From: Streptomyces humi
Lineage (GTDB): Bacteria > Actinomycetota > Actinomycetes > Streptomycetales > Streptomycetaceae
Reading direction: 5' to 3'
Assembly (NCBI RefSeq): GCF_001005085.2
Contig: NZ_LBMU02000050.1
Span: 1 to 64,000 of the forward strand
DNA: 64,000 nt
In this document: positions 1-8,414 of the stretch, piece by piece
Layout: the number at the start of each line of letters is the position of its first letter
How positions within the stretch are numbered: position 1 is the stretch's first letter
Translations under genes and position numbers: made by a program
The notes under the pieces: model-generated
What the model was told of the DNA's origin: nothing
The model's input: only the letters and a program-made list of their open reading frames with translations
Databases searched by the model: none

Positions 1-43
1 GGCTCCCGGGAGCCGGCCCGCCACGAGCACGCGCGCGCACCGG

Positions 44-511
44 TCAGCCGGTCTGCTCCGGGGTGAGGGCCGCCACCCACTCGGCCGGCCAGGGAGCGCT
101 CACCCGCTCGCCGCCCCGCGGCACGTGGACGACCGTGTAGCGGCCGGAGGCCGCGAGCCGCCGCGGCCGGCCGCCGGTCTCCTCGCCCCATACCTCGAAC
201 CCGAACGTCATCGAGGAGGTGCCGACGCGTTCGACGCCGAGCACGGTCGTCACCTCCTGCTCGAACCAGAGCGGAGCGGCGAACTCGACCTCGTAGCGCA
301 CGCGCGGCACCGCACCGAAGTACCCGACGACCCCACGCTCGCGCACCAGCGCCGCCTCGGCCGCCTCCACGTACCGCACCACGGCCGAGTTGTGGTAGTG
401 CCCGGAGGCGTCCGTGTCCGCCCACTCCACACGGCACCGGTGCACGGCACCGACCGTCCCGGACGCCAGGAGCCGGTTTCCGACCTCCACGGGCTCCGCT
501 CCGTGTGTCAT
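44..511 (-). CDS. acyl-CoA thioesterase, hotdog fold (4HBT family)
   Basis: The product (155 aa) is a small cytoplasmic hotdog-fold thioesterase that would hydrolyse an acyl-CoA; the substrate cannot be read from sequence. The 4-hydroxybenzoyl-CoA thioesterase signature appears near residues 28-41 as VEWADTDASGHYHN, with D32/D34 as catalytic candidates, followed by a long helix rich in Ala and Glu. An in-frame ATG six codons upstream (529) is possible. I chose 511 because AGAAGG lies seven bases before it. The gene is divergent from a fumarylacetoacetase-family hydrolase at 619 and shares a short promoter region with it, which suggests a joint role in degrading an organic or aromatic acid. 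That link is inference. Confidence 0.8.
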   Translation of the reverse strand: MTHGAEPVEVGNRLLASGTVGAVHRCRVEWADTDASGHYHNSAVVRYVEAAEAALVRERGVVGYFGAVPRVRYEVEFAAPLWFEQEVTTVLGVERVGTSSMTFGFEVWGEETGGRPRRLAASGRYTVVHVPRGGERVSAPWPAEWVAALTPEQTG

Positions 512-535
512 CTCCGCACCTTCTCTCATGTCTCG

Positions 536-564
536 TATTTTTCACGATCGTCATTTAAAGTCAA
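536..564 (-). promoter_or_regulatory. candidate sigma-70-like promoter for the thioesterase gene
   Basis: On the minus strand TTGACT (559-564) is followed after about 16 bases by an A/T-rich hexamer (AAAAAT, 537-542). The patch is unusually AT-rich for this genome and lies directly upstream of the thioesterase start. The -10 match is imperfect. Confidence 0.35.
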
Positions 565-618
565 TGCATCCCGCTCGGTCGTGGGCGGGCCCGACCGCAA
601 CAGAGCGAAAGGGGCGAC

Positions 619-1512
619 GTGAAACTTGCCTCCCTCGTCGTCGAGGGCGAGCGGCGAGCCGGTGCCGTGGACGTGCCGAGCCAGACCGTGACGCTGGTGC
701 CCGCGCACATCGGGACCGTCGACGACATCGTCCGCGGCGGCCCGGCGGCCCTCGACGCGGCCCGGGCCGCGGTCGCCCACGGCGGACCGGAGACCGTGGC
801 ACTGCCCCAGGTCCGGCTGGAGTCGCCGCTGCACCGCTTCAACCGCGACATCCTGTGCACCGGCTGGAACTACTGGGACCACTTCGAGGAGTCGAAGGGC
901 AGGCGCGAGGGCCAGGATCCGCAGGAGCGGCCCCGGCACCCCACTTTCTTCACCAAGGGCCCGGACACGGTCATCGGTCCCGCCGACGACATCGCCTACG
1001 ACTCCGACCTCTCCGCCCAATGGGACTACGAGGCCGAGATCGCCCTCGTCGTCGGCCGGGACGGGCGCTCGATCCCGGAGGAGAAGGCGCTGGACCACGT
1101 CTTCGGCTACCTCGTCGCCAACGACGTGTCCCAGCGCGACCTCCAGCGGGCGCACGGCGGCCAGTGGCTCAAGGGCAAGAGCATCGACGCGACCATGCCG
1201 CTCGGCCCCTGGCTGACCACCGCCGACGAGATCGGGGACCTGACGGCGCTGCGGGTGCGGTGCGAGGTCAACGGGCGGGTGCGGCAGGACGCGACCAGCG
1301 GTCAGATGGCCTTCCCCGTGCCGAGGATCATCGCCGAGCTCAGCCGCGGGATGACGTTGCGCGCCGGGGACGTGGTCCTCGCCGGCACGCCGAGCGGTAT
1401 CGGCAGCGCCCGCGAACCGCAGGTCTTCCTCGCCGACGGCGACGTGGTCGTCACGCGGGTCAGCGGCCTCGGTGAACTGCGGAACACGGTGCGCAGGACC
1501 CGGCTCACCTGA
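619..1512 (+). CDS. fumarylacetoacetate hydrolase family protein
   Basis: The product (297 aa) has the FAH fold typical of acylpyruvate hydrolases, 2-hydroxyhepta-diene-dioate isomerases and related C-C bond hydrolases. The core runs from about residue 75 to the C-terminus. Metal-ligand candidates are E138 and E140 in DYEAEIALVVG and D169 in VANDVSQRD. The loop GTPSGIG near residue 258 is also typical. GAAAGGGG sits eight to nine bases before the ATG at 619. The gene probably completes a ring-cleavage or organic-acid pathway with the divergent thioesterase, but the substrate is unknown. Its 3' end overlaps the convergent ANTAR gene by 8 bp. Confidence 0.85.
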   Translation: MKLASLVVEGERRAGAVDVPSQTVTLVPAHIGTVDDIVRGGPAALDAARAAVAHGGPETVALPQVRLESPLHRFNRDILCTGWNYWDHFEESKGRREGQDPQERPRHPTFFTKGPDTVIGPADDIAYDSDLSAQWDYEAEIALVVGRDGRSIPEEKALDHVFGYLVANDVSQRDLQRAHGGQWLKGKSIDATMPLGPWLTTADEIGDLTALRVRCEVNGRVRQDATSGQMAFPVPRIIAELSRGMTLRAGDVVLAGTPSGIGSAREPQVFLADGDVVVTRVSGLGELRNTVRRTRLT

Positions 1513-1885
1513 GCCGTACCCCGGGGGAGCCGCGGCCCCGCCCGGTGTCCGCGCCGGCCCGGTACCGGCCGATCGCACGCTCCAGTTCCGCCGGGTCGAA
1601 GTCCGGTACGGCGATGCCCTGCACGTGCTCCAGGACGTGTTCGGCGACGGTGCGCAGTCTGGTGTTGGTGCGCTGGGACACCTCGCGCAGGACCTGCCAG
1701 GCCTTCTCAGGCGGGATCCGGCCGCACGCGACGACGGCACCGATGGCCTGGTCGACGACGGCGTGCGAGGTGACCGCCTGGCGCAGCTGGGCGTTGCGGG
1801 TGTCGAGCAGTTCCTGCTCCACCGCCAGTTCGGTGGCCGACAGGAGCCGCAGCGGCTGTGTGCGGGAGATCGCGAAGAAAGCCAT
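1505..1885 (-). CDS. ANTAR domain-containing protein
   Basis: The product (126 aa) carries an ANTAR RNA-binding domain around residues 35-95, with the diagnostic core VVDQAIGAVVACGRIPPEKA and following helices. ANTAR domains act as antiterminators by binding paired stem-loops in nascent RNA. No receiver, GAF or PAS input domain is present in this short protein. The start at 1885 (ATG) has GAGGTGG just upstream. A GTG at 1915 would add ten residues but has poor spacing to a ribosome-binding site. Streptomycetes carry many such short ANTAR proteins of unknown target. Confidence 0.8.
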   Translation of the reverse strand: MAFFAISRTQPLRLLSATELAVEQELLDTRNAQLRQAVTSHAVVDQAIGAVVACGRIPPEKAWQVLREVSQRTNTRLRTVAEHVLEHVQGIAVPDFDPAELERAIGRYRAGADTGRGRGSPGVRLR

Positions 1886-1975
1886 GTGCCACCTCGAAGC
1901 GGGGATCGTGTTCACCCCTGCGTCTTCCCGCCGCGATCACCTGTACGCGGACCCGATGCGCACCCGGGAACGGGC

Positions 1976-2015
1976 GGGGGGCCGCCGGTGACCCCGCGGC
2001 CGCCGGCGGCCCCCC
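1976..2015 (-). terminator. hairpin terminator downstream of the MMPL gene
   Basis: Two perfect 13-base arms (1976-1988 and 2003-2015) are separated by a 14-base loop. They are almost wholly G/C and lie 16 bp past the stop of the MMPL gene. There is no U-tract, as is normal for streptomycete terminators. The stem could also stop any transcript entering from the ANTAR side. Confidence 0.65.
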
Positions 2016-2030
2016 GTTGTCCCGCTGCCG

Positions 2031-4187
2031 TCAGCCGGGTCGCCCCGCCGCCTGGTACTCGTCCGTGGCGGGGGAGGAGCCGCCGTCCGTCCCCGGGTCG
2101 GCCCGGTCGGCATGCCCCGGCCACCAGGCCGCGTGACCGATCAGGGCCGTGAGGCTCGGGGTGAAGAACATCGCCATCACGAAGGCGGCTACCGCGATGC
2201 CGAAGGACACCGCGAAGCCCATCTCCGTGAGCAGCGAGTTGCCGGCCAGCATCATCGTCGCGAAGGTCGCCGCCAGGATGAAGCCGGCCGCGGCCACCGT
2301 CGGACCGGCGTGCCGCAGCGCCATCCCGGCCGCCTCGCGCGGCTCCCGGCCCTCGCGGGCCTCCTCGCGGAGCCTGGCGATCATGAGGATGTTGTAGTCC
2401 GTGCCGATGGCGACCACGAAGAGATACATGATCACCGGGAGCATGAACATCAGCCCGGGCTTGTTCTGCGCGTCCTGGAAGATCCAGACCGTCGCGCCCA
2501 GCGTGGAGCCGAAGCCGAGCCCGACCGAGGCGATCAGGTACCAGGGCGCGACCACACTGCGCAGCAGCAGGCCGAGGATCACCATGATCAGGAGGGCGGC
2601 GACCGGGAACACCGTCCGGTAGTCGTGGTTGACCGCGGAGTCGATGTCCTTGTAGATCGAGGACATACCGCCGACCAGGGCCTCGGTGCCCTCGGGAGCG
2701 TCGGCGTGCGCCACGTCACGCACCCGGCCCACGGCGTCTATCGCCTTGTCGGTGGAGGCCTCGTACTTGAGCGTGACCGTGAAGTCCGCCGTGGTACCGG
2801 CCTTGTTCAGCTGGTTCATGCGGGCGCTCGCGACACCGTCCACGGCGCCCAGCTTCCGCGCGTAGGCGTCGAACGCGGAGGTGTCCAGCGGCTTGCCGCC
2901 GGTGCTGGACAGGTACACGTCGGTGGGCGCGGCGGCACCGGCCGAGTACGCCTTCTGCATCTCGTCCTGGACGACCATGGACTCCTTGGTCTTGGGCATC
3001 GAGCCCGACGCCAGGTCGAACGTGGCGTGATAGCCGAGCGTGCCCAGCGACAGCACGACCAGGACGAGGCCGGAGACCGCGGCGGTCAGTGCCGGGCGGC
3101 GCCGCACACCACGGCCGAGAGCCGCGAACCGGGCGTTCTCCGGCTCGCGTTGCCAGGACTTCGACGGCCAGAAGACCTTCGGGCCGATGAGCGAGACGAC
3201 GGCCGGGATGAGGGTCAGGCCCGCGATCAGGGTCACGGAGACCGCGATGGCCAGCGCCGGGCCCATCTGCTTGAGGAAGCCCAGCGTGGACAGGACCAGC
3301 GCGAGGAAGGCGATGATGACCGCGCCGGCCGCCGAGGCGATGGCCTCGCCGACCCGGGCCACCGCGTTGATCATGGCCTCCTTGGGTTCGTCGCCCGCGC
3401 GCAGCCGTTCGCGGTACCGGAACATCAGGAACAGGAAGTAGTCCGTGCCCACGCCGAAGAGCACGACGATCAGGATCGACGAGACCGAGCTGTTGGCCTG
3501 GAGACCGAACAGCTTGGTGGCGTAGGCGATCAGTCCGTTGGCGATCGCGGACACCAGGCCGATCGTGATCAGCGGCAGGATCGCGAGGATCGGCGCCCGG
3601 AAGATGATCAGCAGGGTCACCAGGATGATCAGGAAGGTGCCGATGCCGATCAGGGCCTCACCGCGTTTGGACGAGTCCTGCTGGTCCAGGGCCTGCGCGG
3701 CCGAACCGCCGAGCCTGGCCTCCAGGTCGGTGCCCTTGGTCAGTTGCCTGACGTCGTCACGCAACACCTTGGCCGCGTCCGCCTGTACGGGCTGGCCGGC
3801 GTTCTTGCTGTCCATCTGGACCAGGGTCATGGTGTATTTGCCGTCCTTGGACGGCTGGCCGGGGACGACCTTCTGGACCTGGTCGATGTGCTTGCCGCCC
3901 AGTTCGGTGGTGATCCGGGCGACGTCCTTCAGATCGGCGGCGGTGAGCTTTCCGCCGTCGGTGCGCTGGTACAGGGCGATCGCGGACGGGGTGAAGGCGC
4001 TGGGGAACGCCTTCGCCTGGAGGTCGGCCGCTTTGATCGATTCGTAACTCTTGGGCAGAAAGCTGCTCTCGTCGCTGTTCGAGGGCAGGCTCGGAGCGGT
4101 GGCCACGATCGCCACCGCCGCGATCAGCCATGCCACGATCGTCCAGACGGGATGTCGGACGACGGCACTGCCAATTCGTCGGAACAT
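2031..4187 (-). CDS. MMPL/RND-family transporter
   Basis: The product (718 aa) is an MMPL-family membrane exporter, related to mycobacterial MmpL proteins and actinomycete antibiotic or lipid exporters. An N-terminal helix (IVAWLIAAVAIVAT) is followed by an extracytoplasmic domain, then a five-helix block near residues 170-360. A second extracytoplasmic domain and a second helix block near 530-700 complete the internally duplicated layout. The start is set at 4187 by AGGAGG nine bases upstream; an upstream start at 4244 lacks a comparable site. The substrate is unknown, and no regulator is adjacent. A strong hairpin follows the gene. Confidence 0.9.
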   Translation of the reverse strand: MFRRIGSAVVRHPVWTIVAWLIAAVAIVATAPSLPSNSDESSFLPKSYESIKAADLQAKAFPSAFTPSAIALYQRTDGGKLTAADLKDVARITTELGGKHIDQVQKVVPGQPSKDGKYTMTLVQMDSKNAGQPVQADAAKVLRDDVRQLTKGTDLEARLGGSAAQALDQQDSSKRGEALIGIGTFLIILVTLLIIFRAPILAILPLITIGLVSAIANGLIAYATKLFGLQANSSVSSILIVVLFGVGTDYFLFLMFRYRERLRAGDEPKEAMINAVARVGEAIASAAGAVIIAFLALVLSTLGFLKQMGPALAIAVSVTLIAGLTLIPAVVSLIGPKVFWPSKSWQREPENARFAALGRGVRRRPALTAAVSGLVLVVLSLGTLGYHATFDLASGSMPKTKESMVVQDEMQKAYSAGAAAPTDVYLSSTGGKPLDTSAFDAYARKLGAVDGVASARMNQLNKAGTTADFTVTLKYEASTDKAIDAVGRVRDVAHADAPEGTEALVGGMSSIYKDIDSAVNHDYRTVFPVAALLIMVILGLLLRSVVAPWYLIASVGLGFGSTLGATVWIFQDAQNKPGLMFMLPVIMYLFVVAIGTDYNILMIARLREEAREGREPREAAGMALRHAGPTVAAAGFILAATFATMMLAGNSLLTEMGFAVSFGIAVAAFVMAMFFTPSLTALIGHAAWWPGHADRADPGTDGGSSPATDEYQAAGRPG

Positions 4188-4489
4188 GCGGAAGGTCCTC
4201 CTGGGTAGGAAGATCACCGCAGCCCGGGGAGCGGTCCCTGGCATCGGCGACCCCGACCGGTACGCATCCGACGGACCGGTCGCATGGTTGTCTTGAGGTC
4301 ACATGGTAGGGATCACACACGACGATCGGTCCAGTGGGTTTCCCGTGGCGCGTCCGGGCGTGTTCCGGGCCGCGGGTGTTGCGGGCCGGGTGTGCGCCCG
4401 GCCCTGTCGTCTGTACGCCGGGGGGCCGGTCGGCCACCATCGAGGACATGATCCCCGTACCGTCGCCGCCCCGACCGGAGGGTTGAACC
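4188..4489. other. divergent intergenic region between MMPL and hglS-type genes
   Basis: These 302 bases separate two divergent genes. I found no convincing open reading frame with codon bias and no promoter hexamer pair I would defend. The segment 4285-4320 is comparatively AT-rich and is the most likely promoter location. GGAGGG at 4477-4482 is the ribosome-binding site of the rightward gene. Confidence 0.5.
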
Positions 4490-5887
4490 ATGCCGACGAT
4501 CAGCCAGTGGCGGCTGCGGGCCGCGTTCGCCGAGCGGCTGTCAAGGATGTACGGGCGCGAGGTGCCCGCGTACACCACGCTGGTCGACGTCTCGCGCGAG
4601 GTCAACGAGGACGTCCTGCGCGCACGGGGCGCCGATGCCGAACGCCTGGGCTCCATCGGCCGGGTGACCGCAGAACGGCACGGCGCCATCCGGGTCGGCA
4701 CCCCGGGTGAACTGGCGCAGGTCGCCCGGATCTTCGGCGCCCTCGGGATGCACCCGGTCGGCTTCTACGACCTGAGGGAGGCCGCCGCCAGCGCGGTCCC
4801 CGTCGTCTCCACCGCCTTCCGGCCGGTCGACGAGGAGGAACTCGCCCGCAACCCCTTCCGGGTGTTCACCTCCCTGCTCACCCCCGCCGACCCCCGCTTC
4901 TTCGACGCGGACCTGCGCTCGCGACTGGAGACCTTCCTCGCCGGCCGGGAACTCTTCCCGCCCGAGCTGCCGCTGCTGGCCGACCGGGCCGCGGCCGAGG
5001 GCGGGCTGCCGGCCGACGAAGCCGAACGCTTCCTGCGACTGGCCGTGCGGGCCTTCGAGTTGTCGGCCGAACCGGTGGACCGGGCCTGGTACCGGACCCT
5101 GGAGCGGGTCTCCGCCGTCGCCGCCGACATCGGCGGTGTCCGCAGCACCCACATCAACCACCTCACCCCGCGGGTGCTGGACATCGACGAGCTGTACCGC
5201 CGTATGACCGACCGCGGCATCGAGATGATCGACACCGTCCAGGGCCCGCCGGCCTGGCAGGGCCCCGACGTCCTGCTGCGGCAGACCTCCTTCCGCGCCC
5301 TGGCCGAACCCCGGGCCATGCGCACCGAGGACGGCAGTGTCGTCGACGGCGCCCTGCGGGTGCGGTTCGGCGAGGTCGAGGCCCGCGGCATCGCCCTCAC
5401 CCGCACGGGACGGGCCCGGTACGACGACCTCCTCGACCGTGTCGACGAGCAGGCCGCCCAGCACCCCGGGGCGGCCCGCGACGACCTCGCCCGCGCCCTG
5501 TGGGAACGGCACATGCCCGGCAGCGAGCAGGAACTCGCCGCCCAGGGACTGGCCTACTTCACCTACCGGGCAGCCGACGGCCGACCACGGGACGGCGCCG
5601 CGCCACCGTCCGGCGTCGCCGAACTGGTGCGGCAGGGCTGGCTGGTCGCCGAACCCGTCGTCTACGAGGACTTCCTGCCCCGCTCCGCCGCCGGCATCTT
5701 CCAGTCCAACCTCAGCGGCGAGGGCACCCGCGACAACGGCCGGCAGGGCACCCGCTACGACGCCGACTGGCTCTCCGGCGCCGTCGGCCGGGAGGTCCTC
5801 GACCCCTTCGCCCTCTACGAACGGCAGCAGAACCGCTCCCTCGCCCATGTCGCCCGCTCCCTCGGCCTCACCGACCCGCCCCGCTGA
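4490..5887 (+). CDS. hglS: 2-oxoadipate dioxygenase/decarboxylase (HglS/YdcJ, DUF1338 family)
   Basis: The product (465 aa) is full length for the family that converts 2-oxoadipate to D-2-hydroxyglutarate with Fe(II) and O2, a late step of lysine catabolism. The N-terminal pair H64 and R68 in AERHGAIR has the spacing of the metal-binding His and substrate-binding Arg of the characterised Pseudomonas enzyme. STHINHLTPR at residues 219-228 supplies the second His ligand, and FGEVEARG near 293-300 supplies the Glu. GGAGGG eight bases upstream fixes the start. The gene lies 22 bp before an aminoadipate-semialdehyde dehydrogenase, which makes a lysine pathway role very likely. Confidence 0.9.
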   Translation: MPTISQWRLRAAFAERLSRMYGREVPAYTTLVDVSREVNEDVLRARGADAERLGSIGRVTAERHGAIRVGTPGELAQVARIFGALGMHPVGFYDLREAAASAVPVVSTAFRPVDEEELARNPFRVFTSLLTPADPRFFDADLRSRLETFLAGRELFPPELPLLADRAAAEGGLPADEAERFLRLAVRAFELSAEPVDRAWYRTLERVSAVAADIGGVRSTHINHLTPRVLDIDELYRRMTDRGIEMIDTVQGPPAWQGPDVLLRQTSFRALAEPRAMRTEDGSVVDGALRVRFGEVEARGIALTRTGRARYDDLLDRVDEQAAQHPGAARDDLARALWERHMPGSEQELAAQGLAYFTYRAADGRPRDGAAPPSGVAELVRQGWLVAEPVVYEDFLPRSAAGIFQSNLSGEGTRDNGRQGTRYDADWLSGAVGREVLDPFALYERQQNRSLAHVARSLGLTDPPR

Positions 5888-5909
5888 TCCCTCACCCCGG
5901 GAGGACACC

Positions 5910-7439
5910 ATGACCGGCACCGCGATCCCCACCACGGACGAACTGCGCGCCCGCGCACTCGCGTGCCTCCGGAACATCGGCGCGCGGGCCGTCGAGGGCG
6001 ACGACTTCCCGGCCCGCACCCCGATCACCGGCGAACGGCTCCTCGGACTGCGGGCCGCCACCGGCACCGACGTCGAGGAGGCCGTCGCCGCCGCCCGGGC
6101 CGCCTTCCTGACCTGGCGCACCACGCCCGCCCCGCGCCGCGGCGAACTCGTCCGCCGCCTGGGCGAGTTGCTGCGCGAGTACCAGAGCGACCTGGCCGAT
6201 CTCGTCACCGTCGAGGCGGGCAAGATCCGCTCCGAGGCGCTCGGCGAGATCCAGGAGATGATCGACATCTGCGACTTCGCGGTCGGCCTCTCCCGTCAGC
6301 TGTACGGCCGTACGATCGCCTCCGAGCGGCCGGGCCACCGGCTCGCCGAGACCTGGCACCCGCTGGGCGTGGTCGGTGTCGTCTCCGCCTTCAACTTCCC
6401 CGCCGCCGTGTGGTCCTGGAACACCGCGATCGCCCTCGTCTGCGGTGACACCGTGGTCTGGAAACCCTCCGAACTCACCCCGCTGACCTCCCTGGCCTGC
6501 CACCGGCTGCTCACCCGTGCCGCCGCCGAGACCGGTGCCCCGGACGACGTCCACCGCCTCCTGCTCGGCGACCGGACGGTCGGCGAGCGGCTGGTCGACG
6601 ACCCCCGCGTGGCCCTGGTGAGCGCCACCGGCTCCACCCGCATGGGGCGCGAGGTCGGCCCGCGCGTGGCCGCCCGCTTCGGCCGCAGCCTGCTGGAACT
6701 CGGCGGCAACAACGCGGCGATCGTCGCGCCCTCCGCCGACCTGGACCTCGCCGTCCCGAGCGTCGTGTTCGCCGCGGCCGGCACGGCGGGCCAGCGCTGC
6801 ACCACGCTGCGCCGGCTCATCGTCCACCGCGACATCGCCGACACCCTCGCCGGACGTCTGACCGACGTCTACGGCAGGCTGCCCGTCGGTGACCCGTTCG
6901 ACGACGCCACCCTGGTCGGACCGCTCATCTCCACCGCCGCGCTCGACGCCATGCACGACGCCCTCGGCCGGGTCCGGGCCGACGGCGGCAAGGTGCTGGC
7001 CGGCGGAAACCGCCGCCTGGCCGAGGCGGCACCGGCGGCGGCCTACACGGAGCCCGTCCTCGTCCGCGTCGACGGACAGACCGACGCCGTCCGGGAGGAG
7101 ACCTTCGCGCCGATCCTGTACCTCCTCACCTACGAGACCCTCGACGAGGCGATCGCGCTCCACAACGACGTCCCGCAGGGCCTGTCGTCGAGCATCTTCA
7201 CCCGCGACCAGCGGGAGGCCGAGATCTTCCTGTCCGCCGCCGGCTCCGACTGCGGTATCGCCAACGTCAACATCGGCACCTCGGGAGCCGAGATCGGCGG
7301 CGCCTTCGGCGGCGAGAAGGACACCGGCGGCGGCCGCGAGTCCGGTTCCGACGCCTGGAAGGCGTACATGCGCGCGGCCACCAACACGGTCAACTACTCA
7401 GGCGAACTCACCCTCGCCCAGGGCGTCAGCTTCCTCTGA
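5910..7439 (+). CDS. amaB: L-aminoadipate-semialdehyde dehydrogenase (ALDH7 family)
   Basis: The product (509 aa) is an NAD-dependent aldehyde dehydrogenase of the ALDH7/antiquitin type, which oxidises 2-aminoadipate 6-semialdehyde to 2-aminoadipate. Catalytic residues are visible: N162 in SAFNFP, E263 in LLELGGNN and nucleophile C297 in GQRCTTLRR. The C-terminal segment ANVNIGTSGAEIGGAFGG is typical of ALDH7 enzymes. The ATG at 5910 follows GGGAGG; an earlier frame-matched start inside the upstream gene lacks support. With the preceding 2-oxoadipate dioxygenase it covers two non-adjacent steps of lysine breakdown. The aminotransferase between them is not in this window. The last 42 bp overlap the convergent methyltransferase gene. 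Confidence 0.92.
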   Translation: MTGTAIPTTDELRARALACLRNIGARAVEGDDFPARTPITGERLLGLRAATGTDVEEAVAAARAAFLTWRTTPAPRRGELVRRLGELLREYQSDLADLVTVEAGKIRSEALGEIQEMIDICDFAVGLSRQLYGRTIASERPGHRLAETWHPLGVVGVVSAFNFPAAVWSWNTAIALVCGDTVVWKPSELTPLTSLACHRLLTRAAAETGAPDDVHRLLLGDRTVGERLVDDPRVALVSATGSTRMGREVGPRVAARFGRSLLELGGNNAAIVAPSADLDLAVPSVVFAAAGTAGQRCTTLRRLIVHRDIADTLAGRLTDVYGRLPVGDPFDDATLVGPLISTAALDAMHDALGRVRADGGKVLAGGNRRLAEAAPAAAYTEPVLVRVDGQTDAVREETFAPILYLLTYETLDEAIALHNDVPQGLSSSIFTRDQREAEIFLSAAGSDCGIANVNIGTSGAEIGGAFGGEKDTGGGRESGSDAWKAYMRAATNTVNYSGELTLAQGVSFL

Positions 7440-8288
7440 GCGCCGCCGGGGCCGGTAGACGGTCGCCAGCACCGACACGGTGACCCGCTCCGGCGCCCAC
7501 CCGCCGTCGTCGGCCCCGTCGAGGTGCCACGCGCTCGGGGTCATCCGCACCAGATCCCCGGCCCGGGGCCGGGCCACCGGCATCACGTACTCGACACGTT
7601 CGGTGCGCACGGCCTCGAAGAAGGGACCCAGCGCCCGGCGCAGCCGGCGCTCCTTGGCCGGGTCGACGCCGACCATCGCGGGCAGCCGCCCGCGCAGCTC
7701 GGCCAGGTGCCCGCCGGTGGGGCGCACCACCAGCAGCCGGCCCGCCGGCCGGAGCACCCGGTGGAACTCCGCCGGGTTGCGTGGCGCGAACACGTCCAGC
7801 ACCACGTCGGCCACCCCGCCGGCCAGCGGAAAGGAGCGAAAGACGTCCCAGGCCACCGCGGCGGCGCGGGCATGGGCCCGGGCCGCCGCGCGCAGTGCGC
7901 GCGCCGAGGTGTCCAACCCCAGCCCACGCGCGGTGGGCAGCCGGTCGAGGACACCGCCGAGGTAGTAGCCGGTGCCGCAGCCCACGTCGACGACGGTGGC
8001 GTGCCGGGGAGCGTCGGCGGCGGCCAGCCGGGCCACCGCGGCGTGCAGGGGTGCGTAGCCGCCGGTGGCCAGGAACCGTTCGCGGGCCCGGACCATGGCC
8101 GCGTCGTCGCCGCTGGTGGCGCGGGCGCCGGTGAGCAGGCCGGCGTAGCCGTGCCGGGCGATGTCGAAGGAGTGGCCGGCCGGGCAGCGCAGACTGCCGT
8201 GGCCGGGGAGCAGCGGGCGGGCCCGGCAGGCCGGGCAGCGCAGCAGATCCAGGGAGAGTTCGAGGGCAGGGGGCAGCGAAACGGGCAC
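7398..8288 (-). CDS. rRNA (guanine-N1)-methyltransferase, RlmA/TlrB-like
   Basis: The product (296 aa) has an N-terminal zinc ribbon with C18, C21, C35 and H39, then a class I SAM-dependent methyltransferase domain with motif VVDVGCGTGYYLGG near residue 98. The zinc-ribbon plus Rossmann layout matches the 23S rRNA G745/G748 N1-methyltransferases (RlmA-I, RlmA-II/TlrB). TlrB-type enzymes can contribute to macrolide resistance, but sequence alone cannot separate housekeeping from resistance variants. The start is GTG at 8288 with AGGAG upstream. Its 3' end overlaps the amaB-type gene by 42 bp in antisense. Confidence 0.85.
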   Translation of the reverse strand: MPVSLPPALELSLDLLRCPACRARPLLPGHGSLRCPAGHSFDIARHGYAGLLTGARATSGDDAAMVRARERFLATGGYAPLHAAVARLAAADAPRHATVVDVGCGTGYYLGGVLDRLPTARGLGLDTSARALRAAARAHARAAAVAWDVFRSFPLAGGVADVVLDVFAPRNPAEFHRVLRPAGRLLVVRPTGGHLAELRGRLPAMVGVDPAKERRLRRALGPFFEAVRTERVEYVMPVARPRAGDLVRMTPSAWHLDGADDGGWAPERVTVSVLATVYRPRRRSEEADALGEGEFA

Positions 8289-8326
8289 AGGGCACTCCTG
8301 ATGTGGGTCACGGCGGGCATGCGTGG

Positions 8327-8354
8327 GAGGGCGACGCCGGCCGGCGTCGCCCTC
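8327..8354 (-). terminator. perfect 28-bp palindrome, probable terminator of the PP2C gene
   Basis: Bases 8327-8340 are exactly the inverse complement of 8341-8354, giving a GC-rich stem of about 12 bp with a minimal loop. It lies 61 bp beyond the stop of the minus-strand PP2C phosphatase and 39 bp before the next minus-strand start, where a terminator is expected. A protein-binding role is possible but less likely. Confidence 0.6.
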
Positions 8355-8414
8355 AGGGCCCTGTGATCACAGGAAGCAGTGGTGAGGGGTGCTCAGGAAT
8401 GCCACGGGGCGAGT

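Noticed and set aside
2112..4208. A 698-codon open frame opposite the MMPL gene
   Set aside because: No membrane segments or recognisable motif; it is the antisense shadow of the exporter.
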